64,000 nucleotides of DNA, taken from the NCBI RefSeq assembly GCF_003478505.1, contig NZ_QUFI01000011.1, positions 50,148 through 114,147 on the forward strand. The letters are read 5' to 3'. This stretch comes from Clostridium sp. AF27-2AA. GTDB lineage: Bacteria > Bacillota > Clostridia > Lachnospirales > Lachnospiraceae. Each line of letters opens with the position of its first letter. The first letter of the stretch is position 1. The notes under the pieces were generated by a model. It saw nothing but the letters and a program-made list of their open reading frames with translations. It had not been told where the DNA came from and did not search any database. Below, piece after piece: positions 7,920 through 17,096 of the stretch. The position numbers were made by a program, and so were the translations under genes.

Positions 7920-9131
7920 ATGGAAAAAATCAAAATGACTACACCGCTTGTCGAGATGGACGGCGACGAGATGGCTGCAATCCTGTGGAAAGAAACCAAG
8001 GAAAAACTGATTCTGCCTTTTGTAGATCTCATGGTCGAGTATTATAACTTAAGCATCCGCAACCGTGACTTCACCGATGACCAGGTTACAATCGACTCCG
8101 CCAATGCCGCCAACAAATACGGTGTTGCCGTCAAATGCGCCACCATCACGCCAAACCTGGAGCGCATGCAGGAATATCAGTTGAAAAAAATGTGGAAGAG
8201 CCCGAACGCTACCATCCGCTCCATCATGGACGGTACCGTGTTCCGTGCACCGATCCTGATCAAAGGCATTGAACCCTATATCAAAACCTGGACGAAACCC
8301 ATCACCCTGGCCCGCCATGCATATGGCGATCTCTACCGTGCTTCCGAAATGAAGATTGACCAGCCGGGCAAATGTGAACTGGTTTTCACTGCTGAAGACG
8401 GGACGGAAACAAGAGAGCTCATCCATAATTTTACCACGCCTGGTGTTGTCCAGGGCATCCATAACCTGGATTCTTCCATCCAGAGCTTTGCCCGCTGCTG
8501 CATGTCCTATGCACTGGATGTAAAGCAGGATCTGATCTTTTCCGCAAAGGACACGATCTCAAAGGTCTATGACCGTAATTTCCGTGAAATTTTCAAAGAT
8601 GTTTTCATGAATGAATTTATGGAAGACTTTGAGAAGGCCGGTATTTCCTATCAGTACTGTCTGATCGACGATGCAGTGTCCCGTGCCGTAAAAAATCAGG
8701 GCGGCTATGTCTGGGCCTGCCAGAACTATGACGGCGATGTTATGAGTGATATGCTGGCTACCGCCTATGGTTCCGCAGCTATGATGACCTCTGTGCTGGT
8801 ATCTCCAAACGGCAATTATGAGTACGAGGCTGCTCACGGAACCGTGCGCCGTCACTACTACCGCTACCTGGAAGGCGGTGTTGCATCTACCAACCCGCTT
8901 GCCATCATTATGGCCTGGGCCAGCGCTCTGGAAAAACGCGGCGAGCTGGATCAGAACAAAGAGCTGGAAACCTTTGGCCGCCAGTTAAAAGAAGCAGCAG
9001 TCAGAACCGTAGAAGACGGCATTATGACTGCTGATCTGAAAAAAGTGACCACGATTAAAAATCCGCATGTTGTTACCGGACTTGTATTCATTGCCACTGT
9101 CCAGGAACGGCTGATGAAGCTTCGCGGTTAA
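7920..9131 (+). CDS. icd: NADP-dependent isocitrate dehydrogenase (type II)
   Basis: A 403-residue enzyme converting isocitrate to 2-oxoglutarate, CO2 and NADPH in the cytoplasm. It is the eukaryote-like class (LVEMDGDEM at the N terminus, SPNATIRSIMDGTVFR substrate block at ~res 94, AAHGTVRRHY coenzyme loop at ~res 308). AGAGGAGG precedes the ATG. Transcribed alone and opposite to its neighbours. A second, NAD-type family member is at 39217. Confidence 0.95.
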   Translation: MEKIKMTTPLVEMDGDEMAAILWKETKEKLILPFVDLMVEYYNLSIRNRDFTDDQVTIDSANAANKYGVAVKCATITPNLERMQEYQLKKMWKSPNATIRSIMDGTVFRAPILIKGIEPYIKTWTKPITLARHAYGDLYRASEMKIDQPGKCELVFTAEDGTETRELIHNFTTPGVVQGIHNLDSSIQSFARCCMSYALDVKQDLIFSAKDTISKVYDRNFREIFKDVFMNEFMEDFEKAGISYQYCLIDDAVSRAVKNQGGYVWACQNYDGDVMSDMLATAYGSAAMMTSVLVSPNGNYEYEAAHGTVRRHYYRYLEGGVASTNPLAIIMAWASALEKRGELDQNKELETFGRQLKEAAVRTVEDGIMTADLKKVTTIKNPHVVTGLVFIATVQERLMKLRG

Positions 9132-9148
9132 TCTCTAAAAATGCATAT

Positions 9149-9178
9149 AGGGCTTCTCATCAACCGATGAGAAGCCCT
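9149..9178. terminator. Bidirectional-looking hairpin between icd and the chromate-type transporter
   Basis: AGGGCTTCTCATC and GATGAGAAGCCCT form a perfect 13-bp stem after icd. It overlaps the last codons of the convergent gene at 9160. No long T run. Confidence 0.65.
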
Positions 9179-9711
9179 AATATTGCCGCAATCAATATTG
9201 TCTTAGGAATGGATATATTTTTTTGAAGCAGTAAATATAATGAAACCAGTGCAATTAATATCTGATTCCAATGAATGGTAGAAAACCACATGCTTCCGGC
9301 TTCTCTCCAGTAAGTTGTTATTCCAAGCGTCACTGCTGCCGCCGCCAGCATACCAAGACTTACAGGACGCACGCCCCGTAACGCGCTCTCCAACCATGGA
9401 TTTCCATTTAATTGAAAGATAAATCCTGCAGCAGCCATGCTCAATGTAAGGGATGGCATCATAACTCCAAAACTTGCAGACAGCGCTCCTGGAATTCCAG
9501 CAGTTCGCAAACCAACAAAGGTTGCGCAGTTTATCCCTAAAGACCCTGGTGTCATTTCTGCCACTGCAACAATATCAATTACTTCCGCTGCAGTCATCCA
9601 GCCATGCGATAAAACCTCATCATTAATGACTGGTACCATCGTTGTTCCGCCAAAACTACAGAATCCTATTCTCATAAATGAAAGAAACAGTTCAAGATAC
9701 AGTTCCATCAT
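9160..9711 (-). CDS. Chromate transporter family protein, half-size (second subunit)
   Basis: A 183-residue membrane protein with the ChrA half-domain signature (GFCSFGGTTMVPVI near the N terminus). Half-size ChrA proteins work as pairs encoded side by side; the partner overlaps at 9692. The family moves chromate/sulfate-like anions, but in gut anaerobes the true substrate is not established. It ends within the hairpin shared with icd. Confidence 0.85.
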   Translation of the reverse strand: MMELYLELFLSFMRIGFCSFGGTTMVPVINDEVLSHGWMTAAEVIDIVAVAEMTPGSLGINCATFVGLRTAGIPGALSASFGVMMPSLTLSMAAAGFIFQLNGNPWLESALRGVRPVSLGMLAAAAVTLGITTYWREAGSMWFSTIHWNQILIALVSLYLLLQKNISIPKTILIAAILGLLIG

Positions 9712-10249
9712 TTTTCCCCTTCCAAATGAGCATACCTAGAATCAGTGAAACTGCTACAAGCAACAGCTTGTTAATTCCAGTCATAACGCATAAAATGAAT
9801 GAAGCAAAAACAAGCAGCCATGATACCTTACTGTGGATTGCTGTTTTTTTCAGGCGCAGACAGGCACTTATGATAATCGGAACTACTACACTTCGCACAC
9901 CATTTAAAATTTTTATTACATAGATATTATCACGAAGAGATGCATAGAAATACGTAACAACCGCAATCGCAAGCAACGCGGGGGCAGACAGACCAAAAGC
10001 CGCTGCCACTGCACCACTGACACCATTCATTGCAAAACCGCAAAAAACAGACATATTAATGATCATAATTCCTGGAAATGATTTTGCCAAAGACATATAA
10101 TCTGCAATCTGTTCTTCTGTCATCCATCCTCTCCGATCTACAAATTCTGCCTGCATTTGTGCAATAATGCTCCAACCACCGCCAAATGTAAATGCGCCGA
10201 TTTTAAACATTAGCAAAAATATTATGACAAGTCGTTGTATTTTTTTCAT
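9692..10249 (-). CDS. Chromate transporter family protein, half-size (first subunit)
   Basis: A 185-residue ChrA half-domain protein (GAFTFGGGWSII near the N terminus, then PGIMIINMSVFCG). Its 3' end overlaps the partner gene by 20 bp, so the pair is coupled. Just beyond its start lies the aconitase-like fragment at 10260. Confidence 0.85.
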   Translation of the reverse strand: MKKIQRLVIIFLLMFKIGAFTFGGGWSIIAQMQAEFVDRRGWMTEEQIADYMSLAKSFPGIMIINMSVFCGFAMNGVSGAVAAAFGLSAPALLAIAVVTYFYASLRDNIYVIKILNGVRSVVVPIIISACLRLKKTAIHSKVSWLLVFASFILCVMTGINKLLLVAVSLILGMLIWKGKNDGTVS

Positions 10250-10259
10250 ACTCTGTTCC

Positions 10260-10545
10260 TTCCGACCGAGCTCAGCAGAAAACTCTCCGTCTTTTCATCT
10301 GTACACCAGACACTGTACAGCGCGGCGCTTTCTGTGGTCATTACATCAATCGCCATCCGGTATTCCATACTTATATTGGAAATACCATCTCCAACAAATT
10401 ATAAAATCTTATTCTTAATAAAAATCATTTTGAAACGTTGCCGCAATCAAAGCAAGCGCAATATCTTGAGGACCAACACCTGGTCTTGGAGCACCCGTCA
10501 ATTTGACTGCCAGAACGAGAGGAAATGCGATATATTTGTTAGTTA
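10260..10545 (-). pseudogene. Fragment of a YbhJ-type aconitase-family hydratase
   Basis: The minus strand encodes VKLTGAPRPGVGPQDIALAL and, after a frameshift near 10430, a stretch matching residues ~245-275 of the hydratase at 13588 (SMEYRMAIDVMTTESAAL, then VWCTDEKTE). Both ends are missing and the frame is broken, so it is a dead fragment of a fourth copy of this gene family. Confidence 0.85.
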
Positions 10546-10566
10546 TAATTATATGGCATACATTTC

Positions 10567-10606
10567 TTTAAGTAAAATACATAATCTGGTATAGCATCCA
10601 TATGGT
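10567..10606. promoter_or_regulatory. Control-site-like sequence left beside the hydratase fragment
   Basis: AAGTAAAATACATAATCTGG followed by TATAGCATCCATATGG closely resembles the site at 40448 upstream of the dehydrogenase gene, including GTAAAATACATAAT. It is probably the regulatory region of the lost hydratase copy. The rest of 10550-10740 is AT-rich with no gene seen. Confidence 0.45.
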
Positions 10607-10740
10607 TTTTCTATAGTAAAAAGCATTTCACCATGAGCCTCATAATATCAGCACAAACATTCAGGCCATTAACCTCTTACCATTTACTTTTGAAATTTTC
10701 AAGGAAAAAATATTAGTATCAAAATAAAAATACAAAAGAT

Positions 10741-10850
10741 TTGTCAGTAAGGAGTTGGATCTGCCCAAGTTGTGGTGCAGAACATGACAGAGATATCAAT
10801 GCAGCAAAAACATATTGGCAGAAGGATTACGGCAAATTTCCATACCGGCG
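10741..10850 (+). pseudogene. C-terminal remnant of an IS200/IS605-type TnpB
   Basis: The plus strand reads [19 protein letters not shown], the zinc-ribbon and RuvC-III end of TnpB (CPxCG...HDRDxNAA). A one-base shift then restores [10 protein letters not shown], a common TnpB ending. Everything N-terminal is missing. It is a scar of an insertion sequence or TnpB-carrying unit. Confidence 0.8.
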
Positions 10851-10905
10851 CAGCATCAGGTCTGTTTTTTCGAATCACATGTCCCTTTTTCAGCATAATG
10901 GTATA
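10845..10905 (-). pseudogene. Fragment of a LysR regulator
   Basis: The minus strand encodes [10 protein letters not shown] and, after a one-base shift, TDLMLRRYG. This matches residues ~205-225 of the LysR at 12561 (MLKKGHAIRKKTDLVLRQYG). It abuts the TnpB remnant. Confidence 0.7.
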
Positions 10906-10920
10906 TAAATATCATAACCT

Positions 10921-11562
10921 TTATTCAATCCGCGGCAGATTCCACCGATAATGCATAGCCAGAAAACGCACGATCACGACCGCAGAGGCCCCCACCATCA
11001 TAGCCGTCAGATTTCCAAGTGTACTTTTTGTATAGACACACACCAGGGCTCCGATGATGGAAGCGCAGGCATAAATATGCTTTGTCAGAATATACGGTTT
11101 CTCCTGCGCCATCACATCTCTCAGCAGACCTCCGCCCACTCCGGTGATCACGCCGACAAACACCAGCAAAAACAATTGATGATACCCGGCATTCCAGGCT
11201 GTATTAATGCCGACCACCGTAAAAATTCCGAGACCGATCGCGTCAGAAATATTCATCAGCAGATCGTAAAGCTGTCCGATACGCCCGTCCAGAAGATTTC
11301 TCCGGATATAAAGAAGAGCAAACAGTCCCAGTGAAACCATCACAGCCACAATGGTATAAATCGGCCTGCGGAACATTCCCGGAGGAATGATACCAAGCGT
11401 CACATCACGGATTGCTCCGCCCCCTACTGAAGTTGTCACTCCAAGAACACAGACCCCGAAGAGGTCCATTTTTTTACGGATACCAAGCATGGCACCCGAT
11501 GCGGCAAACGCCACCGTCCCCATCATTTCCATAATGAAAATGATCAAATCTGAATAATTCAT
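10921..11562 (-). CDS. TRIC/UPF0126-family channel protein
   Basis: A 213-residue membrane protein with two copies of the UPF0126 three-helix unit. Glycine-rich GGGAIRDV occurs in the first half and GGGLLRDV in the second. Bacterial TRIC homologues are trimeric monovalent-cation channels; some relatives have been proposed to carry glycine. Transcribed alone, divergent from the repeat protein at 11769. Confidence 0.88.
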   Translation of the reverse strand: MNYSDLIIFIMEMMGTVAFAASGAMLGIRKKMDLFGVCVLGVTTSVGGGAIRDVTLGIIPPGMFRRPIYTIVAVMVSLGLFALLYIRRNLLDGRIGQLYDLLMNISDAIGLGIFTVVGINTAWNAGYHQLFLLVFVGVITGVGGGLLRDVMAQEKPYILTKHIYACASIIGALVCVYTKSTLGNLTAMMVGASAVVIVRFLAMHYRWNLPRIE

Positions 11563-11697
11563 GATTGAAACCCCCGCCTTCTCTCCATTTATTTTTTTAT
11601 CTTATCATGATTTCTGCATTCTCACAAGAACACAAAAAAAGACTTATATCTGAAATCATCATCAAAAAAAATGAGATAAAAGTGTACATCAAAGCCC

Positions 11698-11728
11698 TTG
11701 ACCCTGGAACAGTTCCAGGGTTTATAAT
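11698..11728 (+). promoter_or_regulatory. MerR-type promoter/operator of the repeat protein
   Basis: TTGACC (11698-11703) and TATAAT (11723-11728) are separated by 19 bp, two more than usual. The spacer is filled by the palindrome CCTGGAAC-A-GTTCCAGG. That geometry is the hallmark of promoters that MerR-family activators untwist. No merR gene is seen nearby. Confidence 0.8.
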
Positions 11729-11768
11729 AAATAGTAAAAAAGAAGAACAATCTGGAGGTTTTCTAAAG

Positions 11769-12434
11769 ATGAGAAAGAATCACAAGATAAAAGCAGCACT
11801 CTTTGCAGGGCTTGCAGGAACCATGCTGTTTGGAAGCTGCATGACCGCCTATGCAGCCGGAGTGACCAAAGCTAACGGAAAGCTTTACTACTATCAGGCA
11901 GACGGTTCCCTGGCCAACGGCCTGATCCACGACACCGCTTCCGACAAATATTACTATGCGCTCTCCGATGGCAGCCTTGTAACAGGCTGGCTCCATCTGG
12001 ATCAGGATTACTATTATATGAGTGATGATGGCTCCCTGTGGACCGGCTGGAGAACTATCTCCGGCTCCCGCTACTACTTCTATCCGGAATCCGGCAAATG
12101 CGCACTGAACGTGGCTATGCCAATCGGAGACAGCTGGTACTTATTCGGAACCGACGGCAAGATGCAGACCGGTTTCCAGAATGTCAACGGAAACACCTAC
12201 TACTTTGATCCGTCTACCGGTGTCATGTATGCAGGAACCACCCGCACCATCAACGGTATTTCCTACACCTTCAATGCAAACGGAACCTGTACCCCCCATG
12301 TGGATACCGCAAACTCCTTCACCATTGGTGATGAGGCAAATAACCAGAACAAAAAACCAAACAGCCAGACCACACAGGAAACCAGAACCGAAGGCGGTTC
12401 CCGTGTTGTAACTGCCGGTTCCAGCAGATATTAG
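11769..12434 (+). CDS. Secreted choline-binding/glucan-binding repeat protein
   Basis: A 221-residue exported protein. A signal peptide covers ~res 1-29 (basic MRKNHKIK, hydrophobic core, cut after TAYA). About six cell-wall-binding repeats of the CW_binding_1 type follow to ~res 180 (YYYQADGSLANG, YYYMSDDGSLWTGW, YYFDPSTG), then a polar Gln/Asn/Thr tail. There is no LPXTG motif, so attachment would be through the repeats. The ATG at 11769 has GGAGG ten bases upstream and a MerR-type promoter before that. The last 17 codons are duplicated at 32492. Confidence 0.88.
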   Translation: MRKNHKIKAALFAGLAGTMLFGSCMTAYAAGVTKANGKLYYYQADGSLANGLIHDTASDKYYYALSDGSLVTGWLHLDQDYYYMSDDGSLWTGWRTISGSRYYFYPESGKCALNVAMPIGDSWYLFGTDGKMQTGFQNVNGNTYYFDPSTGVMYAGTTRTINGISYTFNANGTCTPHVDTANSFTIGDEANNQNKKPNSQTTQETRTEGGSRVVTAGSSRY

Positions 12435-12509
12435 ATTCCGATAGAAAAGCAACCGTGCAGGAACGGCTTATGGCACTGTACAAATAACAAAATATCGAAT
12501 TACAGTCAA

Positions 12510-12545
12510 ACAGGAGGCTAATCAAACGAATGATTAGCCTCCTGT
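12510..12545. terminator. Hairpin between the repeat protein and the LysR gene
   Basis: ACAGGAGGCTAATCA and TGATTAGCCTCCTGT form a perfect stem between two convergent genes. T tracts are short on both sides. Confidence 0.65.
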
Positions 12546-12560
12546 TCCATTCAGATCATC

Positions 12561-13505
12561 TTATAAATTGAATTTTTGTTTCATCAGATCGATCAGGAAA
12601 CGCTCTGCCCGCCCGAGATACATATCCTCCTTGTACACTGCATTGACACTCCAGAATTCTGGTGTCACTGAGAAATCATAACAATTGAAACGCTCCATTC
12701 CCCCAAGCGCATCAATTGCCCGTTGCGGAACAATTGCCACTCCCAATCCCGCTGCGGCCAGTTGAACTGCTGAAATACAACTGGATAGTTCTATCATAAT
12801 CTTCGGATCAATGCCATATTGCCGCAACACAAGATCTGTCTTTTTACGGATTGCATGACCTTTTTTCAACATAACAAATGGAAGGCTTGACATTTTACTC
12901 AGATTCACACACCTGTTTTTCCTCTTACCTTCTGTCAGATTCGACACACATGACTCATCCAGAAACATGTCTTCTGTAAGCATACTTTCTTCCGCCACCA
13001 GCAGAAGCTGCTCCCGATAAATAGGTTCTGCTTTCAGTCCGACCGGAAGTTCTCCCTGGCTGCGTGGAATTACATAAAAGCTGATATCATCCCGCAGAAT
13101 TGCCTGAAGAAGTTCATCGGACTTTGCCTCCATCACCTGCAATTCAATTTCAGGATACTGCTTCTTAAATTCCGGTATTACTGCAGGAAGCATATAACCA
13201 GCCCGTTCGGTTGGCATACCAAAATTAATGCGGCCTTTCTCACCAAGTCCTGCATCGATCAATTCCTTTCGCAGATTATCACTCATGAGCAGAATCTTTC
13301 TTGCTGTCTCCACATATTTCTCTCCAGCATATGTGATCGTGAGAGGCGAAGTTCCACGATCGAATAATTTCACGCCAACATCCTGCTCTACCTTAGAGAC
13401 AATGTGGCTCAGGGAAGGCTGTGATATATAAAGCTTGCGTGCCGCAGCCGTGATACTGCGGCAATCCGCAACCGTTGTGATATAGAGCATTTCGCGAAAA
13501 TCCAT
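12561..13505 (-). CDS. LysR-family regulator of carboxylate cluster 1 (inferred)
   Basis: A 314-residue LysR protein with an N-terminal helix-turn-helix (SITAAARKLYISQPSLSHIV) and effector domain. The ATG at 13505 has AGGAGG upstream; the ATG at 13526 does not. It lies 62 bp after the YbhJ-type hydratase gene in the same direction, so control of cluster 1 is the simplest inference. A piece of a paralogue lies at 10845 beside a hydratase fragment, showing this LysR-hydratase pairing once existed twice. Confidence 0.9.
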   Translation of the reverse strand: MDFREMLYITTVADCRSITAAARKLYISQPSLSHIVSKVEQDVGVKLFDRGTSPLTITYAGEKYVETARKILLMSDNLRKELIDAGLGEKGRINFGMPTERAGYMLPAVIPEFKKQYPEIELQVMEAKSDELLQAILRDDISFYVIPRSQGELPVGLKAEPIYREQLLLVAEESMLTEDMFLDESCVSNLTEGKRKNRCVNLSKMSSLPFVMLKKGHAIRKKTDLVLRQYGIDPKIMIELSSCISAVQLAAAGLGVAIVPQRAIDALGGMERFNCYDFSVTPEFWSVNAVYKEDMYLGRAERFLIDLMKQKFNL

Positions 13506-13587
13506 ACAATTCCTCCTGACGTACAAGGTTCTTCCCTGTCTTATCGGCTATATTATATCTATTTTTTTAGATTTTCGCAATGTTTGC

Positions 13588-15861
13588 TTAGCTTCGGTAA
13601 TAATTGATCAGACAGCCGGATAACAAAATTTTTCTCTCATCCTCTGTTAAAGTATCTAATGTACAGGAAATTTCTTTTTTTACATCGCCGGTTACCGCAT
13701 CCAACAGCTGCACCTTTACCGTATTTTTGCATTCCGAAATGACCTGTTCAACATCCCGGACGAGCAGATAGCTTCCAACCGGGATTTCCAGCTTTTCTTC
13801 TGTTCGCAGAGGGAGAAGCCCCCAGTTGATCAGATTGGAACGGTAGCGCTTGGTTGCGTATTCATTTGCCAGATTCGCAAATCCGCCCAAAACTTTCTGA
13901 GAGCTTGCTGCCTGTTCTCTGGAAGATCCATCTCCAATCTTGTCACTGACCATCAAGCCTCCAAAGGTAATGTCCGGAGCCGGGCAGCCGACTGTTTTTG
14001 TGAGTTTTTCAAGCAGAGCATCAAATTCCGCATCTCCTGTCTGCACTGGACGTGCCTGTCCGCTTGCAAACTGTTCTCTCCGCTTTGTTTCCAGTGACCG
14101 GATTGCTTTCGCACGCCCTACATAATCCGGATCACGGCTGATCATGGTATATTCCGAAATTTTTTCCGGATTTGACCGGAACGATGACGCCTCACCGGAC
14201 GGAATCAGTTCATCGGTAGTAACCGAACCATGATAAGAGCCTGCTGTCTTTAACAGTAAATGCTTTGTCAATGGCTGCATCTTCGGCCAGTCTGCGATAT
14301 TTGGCCCCATCGTCAGTTCTACGTTATCGTCACCCTTTTCGAAATTGTTAAATACCTGATTCTCATAAATTTTTGCATCGAAATGGTGCTTCAGAGTTCT
14401 GTATTCTACATCCAGATCGGTTGCTGCCGTCAGTTTTCCGCCGTTTCTTACCGTAGCTGCAATGGAACGGGCATCCATCAGGCAGGAGCAGGCCATCTGT
14501 CCCTGACCAGGTTTCGAACCTTCCCGGTTTGGGTAATTTCGGGTCATATGGCGAATGCTGACCTGATTGTTGGCCGGAACATCCGTAACTCCGAAGCACG
14601 GACCACAGATGCAGGGGCGTAAGGTTGCCCCGGAAACTGCAAGCTCTCCGGCAATCCCCTGTTCCATCAGATCTGCCATAACAGGAAGGCTGGCTGGGTT
14701 GATGCCAAGATTCAGGCCACTTCCCGGAATTCCATAACCTTTTAAAATATCTGCCATGGCAACGATGTTTTCAAACAAACCACCACTGCATCCGCTGACC
14801 AGTGCCTGATCTACATAAAACGCTCCGTCCCGCATATGGGACTGAATGGAAAACGGTTCTCCGTGCTTTCCTTTGATCTTGTTTCCGGCTTCTTCCACTT
14901 CACGGATCACTTCCGGCATCCGCTCCTTAAATTCACGGATCGGCATTGCATTGCTCGGATGGAACGGCAGTGCAATCATACATTCTACACTGGAAAGATC
15001 AATCTCGATCAGTCCATCATAGTACGCCCCTGTCTCCGGCTGCATTTTGCGGTAAGCGTCACCGCGTCCGTGACCTACCAGAAATTCTTCTGTCTTTTCA
15101 TCAGTACACCAGATACTGGAAAGTGCTGCACTCTCGGTTGTCATGACATCAATTCCCATTCGGTATTCCATGCTCAGATTGAATACCCCGTCTCCGACAA
15201 ACTCCAATACCTTATTCTTATTAAAGTTATTCTGGAAGGTTGCCGCAATCAGGGCAAGCGCTACATCCTGCGGTCCTACACCAGGTCTTGGCGTTCCGGT
15301 GAGCTTCACAGCCAGAACCGGCGGATAAGCAATATCATAAGTACGGCCAAGCAGTTGTTTCGCTACTTCACCGCCGCCTTCTCCAATTCCCATTGTGCCA
15401 AGTGCACCATAGCGGGAATGACTGTCCGAACCAAGGATCATTCTGCCGCCGCCTGCCATCATCTCACGCATATACTGATGAAGCACCGCCCGGTATGGCG
15501 GGACAAAAATACCGCCATATTTTTTCGCGTTTCCAAGGCCGAATACATGATCATCCTCATTGATCGTTCCCCCCACCGCACAGAACGTATGGTGGCAGTT
15601 TGATAATACATACGGCACTGGGAACCTTTTAATCCCGCTCGCTCTTGCTGTCTGCAGAATGTTTACATAGTTGTTATCCGGCGATACTAATGCATCAAAC
15701 TTCAATTGAAGCTGATCCATATTATCACTGTGATTATGTGATTTTAATACCTGGTAAGCCATCGTCTTCGTTTTTCCTTCGGCCTGCAATGCTGCATCTT
15801 CTGTTGCAGAAAAACTGCCATCAGCAGAAAGCATAACTCCATGATTTGTTAAGGTTACCAT
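13588..15861 (-). CDS. YbhJ-type aconitase-family hydratase (copy 1)
   Basis: A 757-residue protein of the aconitase superfamily, matching E. coli YbhJ in length and layout. Visible are CHHTFCAVGG (~res 92), the DSHSRYGALGT block (~res 145), the cluster ligand region GCSGG (~res 356) with CGPCFG (~res 415), TNYPNREGS-like RNYPNREGS, and a C-terminal swivel domain with GDGSSREQAA. The three cysteines expected to hold a [4Fe-4S] cluster are present. It should hydrate/dehydrate a tri- or dicarboxylate; the substrate is unknown. TTG upstream of the ATG at 15861 was rejected because GGAGG is correctly spaced for the ATG. Confidence 0.88.
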   Translation of the reverse strand: MVTLTNHGVMLSADGSFSATEDAALQAEGKTKTMAYQVLKSHNHSDNMDQLQLKFDALVSPDNNYVNILQTARASGIKRFPVPYVLSNCHHTFCAVGGTINEDDHVFGLGNAKKYGGIFVPPYRAVLHQYMREMMAGGGRMILGSDSHSRYGALGTMGIGEGGGEVAKQLLGRTYDIAYPPVLAVKLTGTPRPGVGPQDVALALIAATFQNNFNKNKVLEFVGDGVFNLSMEYRMGIDVMTTESAALSSIWCTDEKTEEFLVGHGRGDAYRKMQPETGAYYDGLIEIDLSSVECMIALPFHPSNAMPIREFKERMPEVIREVEEAGNKIKGKHGEPFSIQSHMRDGAFYVDQALVSGCSGGLFENIVAMADILKGYGIPGSGLNLGINPASLPVMADLMEQGIAGELAVSGATLRPCICGPCFGVTDVPANNQVSIRHMTRNYPNREGSKPGQGQMACSCLMDARSIAATVRNGGKLTAATDLDVEYRTLKHHFDAKIYENQVFNNFEKGDDNVELTMGPNIADWPKMQPLTKHLLLKTAGSYHGSVTTDELIPSGEASSFRSNPEKISEYTMISRDPDYVGRAKAIRSLETKRREQFASGQARPVQTGDAEFDALLEKLTKTVGCPAPDITFGGLMVSDKIGDGSSREQAASSQKVLGGFANLANEYATKRYRSNLINWGLLPLRTEEKLEIPVGSYLLVRDVEQVISECKNTVKVQLLDAVTGDVKKEISCTLDTLTEDERKILLSGCLINYYRS

Positions 15862-15890
15862 TTCCTCATCCTCCAATTTTGGTTAAAAAG

Positions 15891-15925
15891 CTGCCGCAAA
15901 ATGCTATTTTGCACATTTTGCGGCA
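15891..15925 (-). terminator. Hairpin between PrpF and the copy-1 hydratase
   Basis: The minus strand reads TGCCGCAAAATG, an A/T-rich loop, CATTTTGCGGCAGC and TTTTT. It would cut or attenuate transcription entering the hydratase gene from the upstream genes. Confidence 0.75.
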
Positions 15926-15955
15926 TTTTCATTTATCTGGAAAAGCTAACAATTT

Positions 15956-17095
15956 CTATTTTCGGATATACAGAGTTCCATCCATAATACGACGTGCAGT
16001 TCTCTGAACACCTACACTCGGCAATTTCAGTTCTCCGTTTTCCTCTTTCAGTTCCGGAACCATGGTCATGATTCCACTCGGATGTCCAATGCGCACACGT
16101 TCTGTAGTGCCAGTGCTGAGGAGTACTTTTTCTACCACAGACCCCTTCATCGCTGCTGCTACACTGATTGCACTTGCAGAAGTCAAAGGACACGCTTTAT
16201 GGCACTTAAATACAGAAATCACTCTTGCACATACATCCATATCTTCTGCATGGACCTCTGCTCCGGAAATGTCAGTATAAGACTTCGGAACAGTCACAAA
16301 TCCAACCTTCGGTACCGCCGGGCTGTTTTCTGTAGCATCTTTTAAATCTTTTGCAAATCCCATTTTGCAGCACGCAACACCACGAATCTTTTCTAACAGG
16401 TCAGATACCTCTTTATTTCCATTCACTTCTTCCGGAAGCTCTGTTCCTGTCATACCGATATCTTCTGCCTTTACCAGAACCATTGGATTGGATACATCCA
16501 AAATCGTTGCCTCGATTGGGCCAAATCCAGGAATATCTAATGTTTCCACACAAGTTCCAGTTGGAAGCAGTTTACCGGTTTTTGCTCCTGCAGGATTTAA
16601 AAACTTCACGTTCAGCTCCGCAGCTGTTCCGTCTACACCGGCAATCGCACAATTTCCCTTCTGTGCAAAGGTCTTTGTCTCCGGATCGATCGGGACCGTC
16701 ACATCGATGTATTTGTCGGTATTGCGGTTTAACATATGAACCGTGGTCACTGGCTCAGTGATGGACACCAGTCCCTCCTCTACCGCATAGGGGCCAACTG
16801 CAGCAGTCATGTTGCCGCAGTTGGATTTATAATCCACCTGGCTCTTGCCGACAATAACCTGGCCTACCAGATACTCCACATCGATGCCAGGCTCCTCACT
16901 TTTCCACACAATGACGATCTTATTATTGGAAGAGACGGTTCCGCCCATGCCATCGATCTGCTTCGGATCCGGGTTGCCCATGGTCTGAAGGAAAATGCTG
17001 TCCCACTCCTCCCGGTTCTCTGGAAGGTCCTCTTTATGGAACATGCAGCCCTTGCTGGTGCCGCCGCGCATAAATACAGTTTTAAATGTTCTCAT
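15956..17095 (-). CDS. PrpF-family carboxylate isomerase/tautomerase
   Basis: A 379-residue member of the PrpF/GalD/YbhH family with the diaminopimelate-epimerase fold. The family includes 2-methylaconitate cis-trans isomerase, which also binds trans-aconitate, and 4-oxalomesaconate tautomerase. Visible are the N-terminal FMRGGTSKG block, DGMGGTVSS (~res 48) and the SNCGN cysteine loop (~res 95). It is one base downstream of the aconitase gene. The neighbours (aconitase, RraA, hydratase) fit either aconitate isomerisation or the oxalomesaconate route. Confidence 0.9.
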   Translation of the reverse strand: MRTFKTVFMRGGTSKGCMFHKEDLPENREEWDSIFLQTMGNPDPKQIDGMGGTVSSNNKIVIVWKSEEPGIDVEYLVGQVIVGKSQVDYKSNCGNMTAAVGPYAVEEGLVSITEPVTTVHMLNRNTDKYIDVTVPIDPETKTFAQKGNCAIAGVDGTAAELNVKFLNPAGAKTGKLLPTGTCVETLDIPGFGPIEATILDVSNPMVLVKAEDIGMTGTELPEEVNGNKEVSDLLEKIRGVACCKMGFAKDLKDATENSPAVPKVGFVTVPKSYTDISGAEVHAEDMDVCARVISVFKCHKACPLTSASAISVAAAMKGSVVEKVLLSTGTTERVRIGHPSGIMTMVPELKEENGELKLPSVGVQRTARRIMDGTLYIRK

Positions 17096-17096
17096 C

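Noticed and set aside
10741..10850. Functional TnpB with guide RNA
   Set aside because: Only the last ~35 residues remain and the frame is shifted.
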